In this document: positions 33,065 to 37,489 of the stretch, piece after piece
Layout of the letters: each line of letters begins with the position of its first letter
Position numbering within the stretch: the first letter of the stretch is position 1
Assembly: GCF_003470205.1 (NCBI RefSeq)
Contig: NZ_QWKP01000204.1
Coordinates: 1 to 37,489, forward strand
Direction of reading: 5' to 3'
DNA: 37,489 bases
Source: Cellulomonas rhizosphaerae
Lineage (GTDB): Bacteria; Actinomycetota; Actinomycetes; Actinomycetales; Cellulomonadaceae
The notes under the pieces: model-generated
Told to the model about the DNA's origin: nothing
Databases searched by the model: none
Seen by the model: the letters and a program-made list of their open reading frames with translations, nothing else
Program-made: the position numbers and the translations under genes

Positions 33065-35778
33065 TTGCGGCCGTTCATCGCGGCTGCCAGTTCGATTCGC
33101 GATCGGACGCTCAACTTCGCGTAAACATTGCGCAGGTGGTATTCGATGGTCTTCGGGCTGAGGAAGAGCGCGGCGGCTGCCTCGCGGGTTGTACGCCCCG
33201 TGGCGAGCGTGCGCGCGACCTGCAGCTCTTGTGGCGTGAGGTGGTCCAGGCCGCTCACGTCGCGGCGTTGAGCGGTCTCCCCGGTGGCTCGCAGCTCGAC
33301 GGCGGCTTGGTCGGCCCAGGGCGTGGCGCCGAGCGCTTCGAAGGTCTCGAGCGCCGCACGCAGAGGCGGGCGGGAGTCGACGCGGCGGCGGGCCAGGCGC
33401 AGGCGGTGACCGTACGCGAGTTGGGTGCGGGCAGTCTCGAAGGTGTCGGGAGTCCGCGCATGTAGCTGGAGTGCCGCACCGAAGTGGCCGTCGATCGCGT
33501 CGTCCGCTGCCGTGAGGCCGGACGCGCGAGCGGCGCGGGCGAGCGCCCACGGCTGGCCCTTGCCGGTGGCACGTTCGGAAAGACGAGTTGCCAGCGCAGC
33601 GGCCTCGGAGGCCCGGTTCAGTCGCATGAGCGCGTCGACCATCTCCGCCGCGGGCCAGACGTCGACGTCATCGAAGCCGAGCGTCGCCGTGAGGTCGACG
33701 AGCGACTGGTACGCGTCGAGCGCGTCCTGAGCGCGGCCGTCCCCGAGGGCCAGGTCGCCGAGCGCCGTGTACGCCCAGGTCTGGAAGAAGCCGATGTGGT
33801 GCTCAGTCGCCAGGGCCAGCGCCTCCCCCGCATGGTCTCGCGCGGACGACGACCCCCGGCGCGCCTCGACGCACGCCAGACCGGCCAGCCCCGCGACGAG
33901 ATCAGTGACCTGGCCGGCCTCGCGCGCCAGCGCGATGCCCTCCGTGTAGGACGCGATGGAGTCGGTCCAGCGGTCCGTCGTGCCCTGGTCTCGGGCGATG
34001 TAGAACAGCAGGATTGGCAGGCCGCCGAGGTCGGCTCGGCGGCGGACATGGCCGACGACCGTCGGGATGACGGAGCGCTCGGCGCCCGCCTCGCGGAGGA
34101 ACAGCGGGCCCATGACCAGCCACTGCGCAAGGCGGGGATCGGCGAGCAGGTCTGGGTCGTCGACTGCCTGGTCCATGGCGGCGCGGATACGGTCCGGGCC
34201 GCCCTGGCCGACGATGATGCCCGCGAGGCCGGCGGCCATCGTGCCGAGCCACATCGTTCGGGGCGTGCGGACCTGGGGAAGTAGGTCGTCGATGCGGGCG
34301 GCCGCCCTGGAGGCGGCGGCGATGTCGCCGGCGAACTGGGCGGCGAGGATGCCGTCCGTGAGGAGCTCGACCGCGCGGTCGGGGTCGGTGGCCGTGGATG
34401 CGGCGTCGAGGAGCAGGTCGCGTGCGTGTTCGACCGAACCGGTTCGAGTGGAGACCGCACCCTCGAGCGCGGCAGCCCGGAGGCGAAGTTCAGGGGTTTG
34501 AGGGAGCGGCGACAACGACGCCAGCGCGTCGAGCGCTGACGACGGTTGGCCGGCGCGCCAGGCGAACTCGGCACCGGCGACGAGGCGCGACGCACGCACG
34601 GCAGGATCGGGCGTCAGCCGAGCTGATCGCTCGTAGCCCGCTGCTGCGACGGCGTGAGCGCCTCGCGCACCCGCGCGGCCTGCGGCTTGGTCGAGAGCGG
34701 CCGCGACTGACTCGTCGGGCGACGTCGTTGCCTCGCCGAGGTGCCAGGCGCGCCGATCGCCATCGCCGGGCGGGAGGACTGCGGCCAGGGCGAGGTGGAC
34801 GTGCCGCTGGGATGCGGGAGTCGCCTCCGCCCAGACAGCCGAGCGCACCAGGTCGTGCCTGAAGGTCACGCGACCTGCGGAGACGCTGACCAGGCCGGCC
34901 GCGGCGGCCTCGTCGAGGTCGGCGGCAGTCACGCCGAGCCGAGCGCACGCCGGTGCCGTCGTCGTGAGATCACCGCCCGCAGCCGACGCGACCAGCAATG
35001 CGGTGCGAGCTGCAGGCGAGAGGGCGTCGGCGCGGGCCGCGAAGGCGCGCGCCAGGGAGGCGGGCACCGGGACCGGCGCGTCGTCGGGCAGGGCGGCGAG
35101 GGACGCGTCGTCGGGCAGCTCGAGCAGGGCGAGCGGGTTGCCGCCCGTCGCGGTCAGCAGGCGTGATCGCGCCGCGGCGGAGAGGCCGCGGCCGGCGAGG
35201 AGCTCGTCGGCCGAGGAGGGCTCGAGACCGGTGACCGAAAGGACGGGGAGCCCTACCGACGTCACCAGCGACGGCTCGCCCTCGCGGACCGCGAAGACCA
35301 CCGCAACGGGGTCCGAAGCGAGGCGACGAGAAGCGAACGTGAGCGCCTGCGCGCTCGGCGGATCCAGCAGGTGCGCATCGTCGACCACGATCACCAGCGG
35401 CGAGTCCTCCGCCACCCGGCTCAGCAGTCCCAGCACCGCGGCGCCGACCGCGAACCGCTCGCTCTCGGCACCGGGCCGCAGCGCGAGCGCGGCGCCCAGC
35501 GCGTCAGCCTGCGGCGAGGGCAAGGCATCGAGGTGGTCGAGCACGGGCCGCAGCAACTGCAGCAAGCCGCCAAAGGGAATCTCGCGTTCCGCCGAGACCC
35601 CCGCTGCTTGCAAGACGAGCATCCCCGCGTCCAACGACGAGGCGACGAAGTCCGCCAGCAGCGCGGACTTCCCGATCCCCGCTTCGCCCACGACGACGAG
35701 CGTCCCGCCCTCGCCGACGCGCGCGGCGGCGGCCAGGGACCGGAGCACCTGGCGCTCGCGCTCGCGGCCGACCAGCAC
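33061..35778 (-). CDS. Large ATP-binding LuxR-family regulator (LAL/MalT-like)
   Basis: 905 residues from GTG 35778. An AAA/NACHT-type ATPase comes first (MLVGRERERQVLRSL, Walker A GEAGIGKS 31-38, PLVIVVDDAHLLDPPSAQAL), a long helical, TPR-like middle (about 400-820) follows, and a C-terminal LuxR helix-turn-helix closes it (about 845-900: LTPQELQVARTLATGRTTREAAAALFLSPKTIEYHLRNVYAKL). LAL regulators sense a ligand with ATP and activate nearby operons. The divergent methyltransferase-hydrolase pair is the nearest target. TAGACT ends 6 bases before the start (leaderless arrangement), and a perfect palindrome covers the expected -35. Codon use is again the high-GC host type, so this gene probably lies outside the island. 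Confidence 0.92.
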   Translation of the reverse strand: MLVGRERERQVLRSLAAAARVGEGGTLVVVGEAGIGKSALLADFVASSLDAGMLVLQAAGVSAEREIPFGGLLQLLRPVLDHLDALPSPQADALGAALALRPGAESERFAVGAAVLGLLSRVAEDSPLVIVVDDAHLLDPPSAQALTFASRRLASDPVAVVFAVREGEPSLVTSVGLPVLSVTGLEPSSADELLAGRGLSAAARSRLLTATGGNPLALLELPDDASLAALPDDAPVPVPASLARAFAARADALSPAARTALLVASAAGGDLTTTAPACARLGVTAADLDEAAAAGLVSVSAGRVTFRHDLVRSAVWAEATPASQRHVHLALAAVLPPGDGDRRAWHLGEATTSPDESVAAALDQAAGRAGARGAHAVAAAGYERSARLTPDPAVRASRLVAGAEFAWRAGQPSSALDALASLSPLPQTPELRLRAAALEGAVSTRTGSVEHARDLLLDAASTATDPDRAVELLTDGILAAQFAGDIAAASRAAARIDDLLPQVRTPRTMWLGTMAAGLAGIIVGQGGPDRIRAAMDQAVDDPDLLADPRLAQWLVMGPLFLREAGAERSVIPTVVGHVRRRADLGGLPILLFYIARDQGTTDRWTDSIASYTEGIALAREAGQVTDLVAGLAGLACVEARRGSSSARDHAGEALALATEHHIGFFQTWAYTALGDLALGDGRAQDALDAYQSLVDLTATLGFDDVDVWPAAEMVDALMRLNRASEAAALATRLSERATGKGQPWALARAARASGLTAADDAIDGHFGAALQLHARTPDTFETARTQLAYGHRLRLARRRVDSRPPLRAALETFEALGATPWADQAAVELRATGETAQRRDVSGLDHLTPQELQVARTLATGRTTREAAAALFLSPKTIEYHLRNVYAKLSVRSRIELAAAMNGRN

Positions 35779-35784
35779 CGGCCC

Positions 35785-35815
35785 AGTCTAGGGAGAACCC
35801 CAGGGGGACCCCCTG
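35785..35815. promoter_or_regulatory. Minus-strand promoter of the LuxR gene with palindromic operator
   Basis: On the minus strand TAGACT (35790-35785) is a -10 box 6 bases before GTG 35778. CAGGGGG-A-CCCCCTG (35801-35815) is a perfect palindrome where the -35 would be, in the gap between the divergent LuxR and methyltransferase genes. It could serve autoregulation or control of both genes. Confidence 0.5.
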
Positions 35816-35884
35816 ATGCGATGCGCCTCGCGAACTTGCGAAGGTCGAAACGGACAAAGCGTCCCGCAACAGAGGAGAACCCAG

Positions 35885-36970
35885 ATGACCATCCAGGCCG
35901 ACGCACCCCAGCGCGTCATCGACCCCGACAAGCTCATGTCCTTCGTCTTCCGCGCCGTCGAGGAGGTCGGCGCGACGCTCAACACGGCACTCGTCGTCAT
36001 GGGCGACAAGCTCGGCTACTACCGGGAGATGGCCGACGGCCGGCCCACTACACCCGGCGAGCTCGCCGAGCGCACCGGCACCGGCGAGCCGTACGCGCGG
36101 GAGTGGCTGTCCGCGCAGGCGGCCGGCGGGTACGTCACGTACGACGCCGAGACCCACCGGTACACGCTGCCCGCCGAGCACGCCGTCGCGCTCGCGGACC
36201 CGACGAGCCCCGCCTACCTGCCGGGCTTCTTCCAGCTCGCGCACGGCACGGTGCGCGACGCGCCGGACATCCTCACCGCCGCGACCGACGGCGACGGGCT
36301 CGGCTGGCACGCGCACAACGGCGACGTGCACCACGGGTGCGAGCGGTTCTTCCGCACCATGTACAACGGGCACCTCATCAGCGAGTGGCTGCCGGCGCTG
36401 GACGGCGTCGTCGCGAAGCTCGAGGCGGGCGCGCGGGTCGCGGACGTCGGGTGCGGGCACGGGGCGTCGACGATCCTCATGGCGAAGTCGTTCCCGAACT
36501 CGAGGTTCGTCGGGTCGGACTACCACGCGGAGTCGATCGAGGTCGCGCGGGCGCGGGCCGACGAGGCCGGCGTGGCGGACCGCGTGACCTTCGAGGTCGC
36601 ACCCGCCACCGGGTTCTCCGGGACGGGATACGACCTGGTGACGATGTTCGACTGCCTGCACGACATGGGCGACCCCGTCGGTGCGGCCCGGTACGTGCGG
36701 CAGGCCATCGCCGGCGACGGGACGTGGATGGTCGTCGAGCCGATGGCCGGCGACCACGTCGAGGACAACCTCAACCCCGTTGGTCGCACCTACTACGGGT
36801 TCTCGACCCTGCTGTGCACGCCGGCGTCGCTGTCCCAGGAGGTCGGGCTCGCGCTCGGCACCCAGGCCGGGCCGGCGCGCATCCGGGACGTCGCGACGAC
36901 CGGCGGGTTCACCGGCTTCGGCACCGCCGCGACCACACCGTTCAACAACGTGTTCGAGATCCGGCCGTGA
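35885..36970 (+). CDS. Class I SAM-dependent methyltransferase with N-terminal winged helix (Rv2258c-like)
   Basis: 361 residues from ATG 35885, with GAGGAG upstream. An N-terminal helical/winged-helix dimerisation region (about 15-110: FVFRAVEEVGATLNTALVVMGDKLGYYREM...TPGELAERTGTGEPYAREWLSAQAAGGYV) precedes a Rossmann methyltransferase domain with the SAM loop VADVGCGHG (185-193), SRFVGSDYH (second strand) and YDLVTMFDCLHDMGDP. The layout matches Rv2258c-type and some small-molecule O-/C-methyltransferases. The substrate is not evident. It is followed by an alpha/beta hydrolase gene in the same orientation and is divergent from the LuxR regulator, which may control it. Confidence 0.88.
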   Translation: MTIQADAPQRVIDPDKLMSFVFRAVEEVGATLNTALVVMGDKLGYYREMADGRPTTPGELAERTGTGEPYAREWLSAQAAGGYVTYDAETHRYTLPAEHAVALADPTSPAYLPGFFQLAHGTVRDAPDILTAATDGDGLGWHAHNGDVHHGCERFFRTMYNGHLISEWLPALDGVVAKLEAGARVADVGCGHGASTILMAKSFPNSRFVGSDYHAESIEVARARADEAGVADRVTFEVAPATGFSGTGYDLVTMFDCLHDMGDPVGAARYVRQAIAGDGTWMVVEPMAGDHVEDNLNPVGRTYYGFSTLLCTPASLSQEVGLALGTQAGPARIRDVATTGGFTGFGTAATTPFNNVFEIRP

Positions 36971-36992
36971 GTCCCTTCACGGAGAGGGATGA

Positions 36993-37042
36993 CCCGGGGG
37001 CCGTGGCGGTCCACACTGCGAGTGTGAGCCACGGCCCCCGGG
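36993..37042. repeat. Nested perfect palindrome between methyltransferase and hydrolase genes
   Basis: Perfect 15-base outer arms (36993-37007 and 37028-37042, CCCGGGGGCCGTGGC and complement), with a 20-base centre that contains a second perfect stem CACACT (37012-37017) / AGTGTG (37021-37026) around GCG. It may be a terminator, attenuator or operator. It covers two of the possible starts of the hydrolase (37003 and 37024). Confidence 0.85.
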
Positions 37043-37489
37043 CCACCCGCCCGGCCCCTGCCCCGGATCCCAGCCGCGCCGCCGATCCGGACCTCGAGGG
37101 CGTCGTCGAGCGGGACGGCGTGCGGCTCGCCTACGCCGTGTATGGCCACGCGCACGCGCCGACCGTCGTGCTCGTGCCGACGTGGTCGATCGTGCCGTCG
37201 CAGTTCTGGAAGACGCAGGTCGGTTACCTCGCGCGGCACTACCGGGTGGTGACGTTCGACGGGCGGGGGAGCGGAGCCTCGTCGCGCCCTGTCGGTGCGG
37301 AGGCCTACGAGGACACCGAGTACGCGGCCGACCTGCTCGCGGTGCTCGACGCGACCTCGACGGACACCGCCGTTCTCGTGTCGCTGTCCTGCGGCGCGGC
37401 CTGGTCGGTGCACGTCGCCGCGAAGCATCCCGAGCGCGTGCTCGGGCTCGTCGCGATCGCCCCGTCGTGCGGTCTGAACGTCCCCACGC
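37024..37489 (+). CDS. Alpha/beta hydrolase, N-terminal part (cut by window end)
   Basis: About 155 residues seen; the gene continues past the right edge. After a Pro/Ala-rich lead comes GVVERDGVRLAYAVYG, VVLVPTWSIVPSQFWKTQVGYLARHYRVVTFDGRGSGASSRP and VLVSLSCGAAWSVHVAAKHPERVLGLVAIAPS. The last block contains the nucleophile elbow as S-L-S-C-G where most members have G-x-S-x-G; whether this is a Ser or Cys-based enzyme cannot be told. Three in-frame GTG starts exist (36967, 37003, 37024). 37024 was chosen because the two others precede or enter the large palindrome; 36967 would overlap the methyltransferase stop by GTGA and is a real alternative. The catalytic Asp and His lie beyond the window. 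Confidence 0.75.
   Translation, partial: MSHGPRATRPAPAPDPSRAADPDLEGVVERDGVRLAYAVYGHAHAPTVVLVPTWSIVPSQFWKTQVGYLARHYRVVTFDGRGSGASSRPVGAEAYEDTEYAADLLAVLDATSTDTAVLVSLSCGAAWSVHVAAKHPERVLGLVAIAPSCGLNVPT

Overview
The window is chromosomal DNA of a high-GC Gram-positive bacterium, most probably an actinobacterium of the Cellulomonas/Micrococcales type. The signs are the strong G/C bias at third codon positions, many GTG starts, ATGA/GTGA gene overlaps, -10 boxes of the TANNNT type placed 6-8 bases before a start codon, and the order prfB ... ftsE-ftsX-M23 peptidase-smpB ... ssrA. All calls were made by reading the sequence; no database search was run.

Layout. 1-4.7 kb: the tail of one CNNM/CBS 'hemolysin-like' membrane protein and a complete second one, then a 519-base intergenic region rich in palindromes, a membrane-anchored M15 (VanY-type) D,D-carboxypeptidase with a long Pro/Ala/Thr-rich N-terminus, and a convergent aldose-1-epimerase-like gene. 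4.9-9.5 kb: a compact Tad/Flp-type pilus operon (TadA ATPase, TadB, TadC, small pilin, two TadE-like and one TadG-like minor proteins). 9.5-10.7 kb: prfB. 10.7-16.1 kb: a sugar ABC transporter operon of the XylF/FrcB class (lipoprotein, ATPase, permease) with its own ROK repressor, preceded by two identical-geometry TGTTG-N7-CAACA sites, one of them on the -10 box. 16.3-19.8 kb: ftsE, ftsX, a coiled-coil M23 peptidase that FtsEX probably activates, and smpB. 19.9-23.7 kb: a DUF2207 protein with a small Gly-rich partner, an ATP-dependent DNA ligase on the minus strand, and a PDZ-less trypsin-like protease. 23.7-24.2 kb: ssrA (tmRNA) with a textbook terminator.

Directly after ssrA the base composition and codon use change and a defence-type island begins (about 24.2-33.1 kb). 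It holds a two-gene AAA ATPase + DUF4435/Toprim module matching PARIS (AriA/AriB). Next comes a coupled Nudix hydrolase + PLD-nuclease/SF2-helicase/DUF3427 pair. Last is a divergent MazG-like pyrophosphatase and PD-(D/E)XK/DUF2075 helicase pair. Two nucleotide pyrophosphatases beside two nuclease-helicases suggest one composite, nucleotide-linked antiphage system; that is inference and the most promising unexplored item here.

From 33.1 kb to the end: a large LuxR-type ATPase regulator (LAL family) overlapping the island's last gene tail to tail, a divergent SAM methyltransferase, and the start of an alpha/beta hydrolase, with striking nested palindromes in the regulatory gaps. No rRNA, conventional tRNA, IS element, integrase or CRISPR array was seen.
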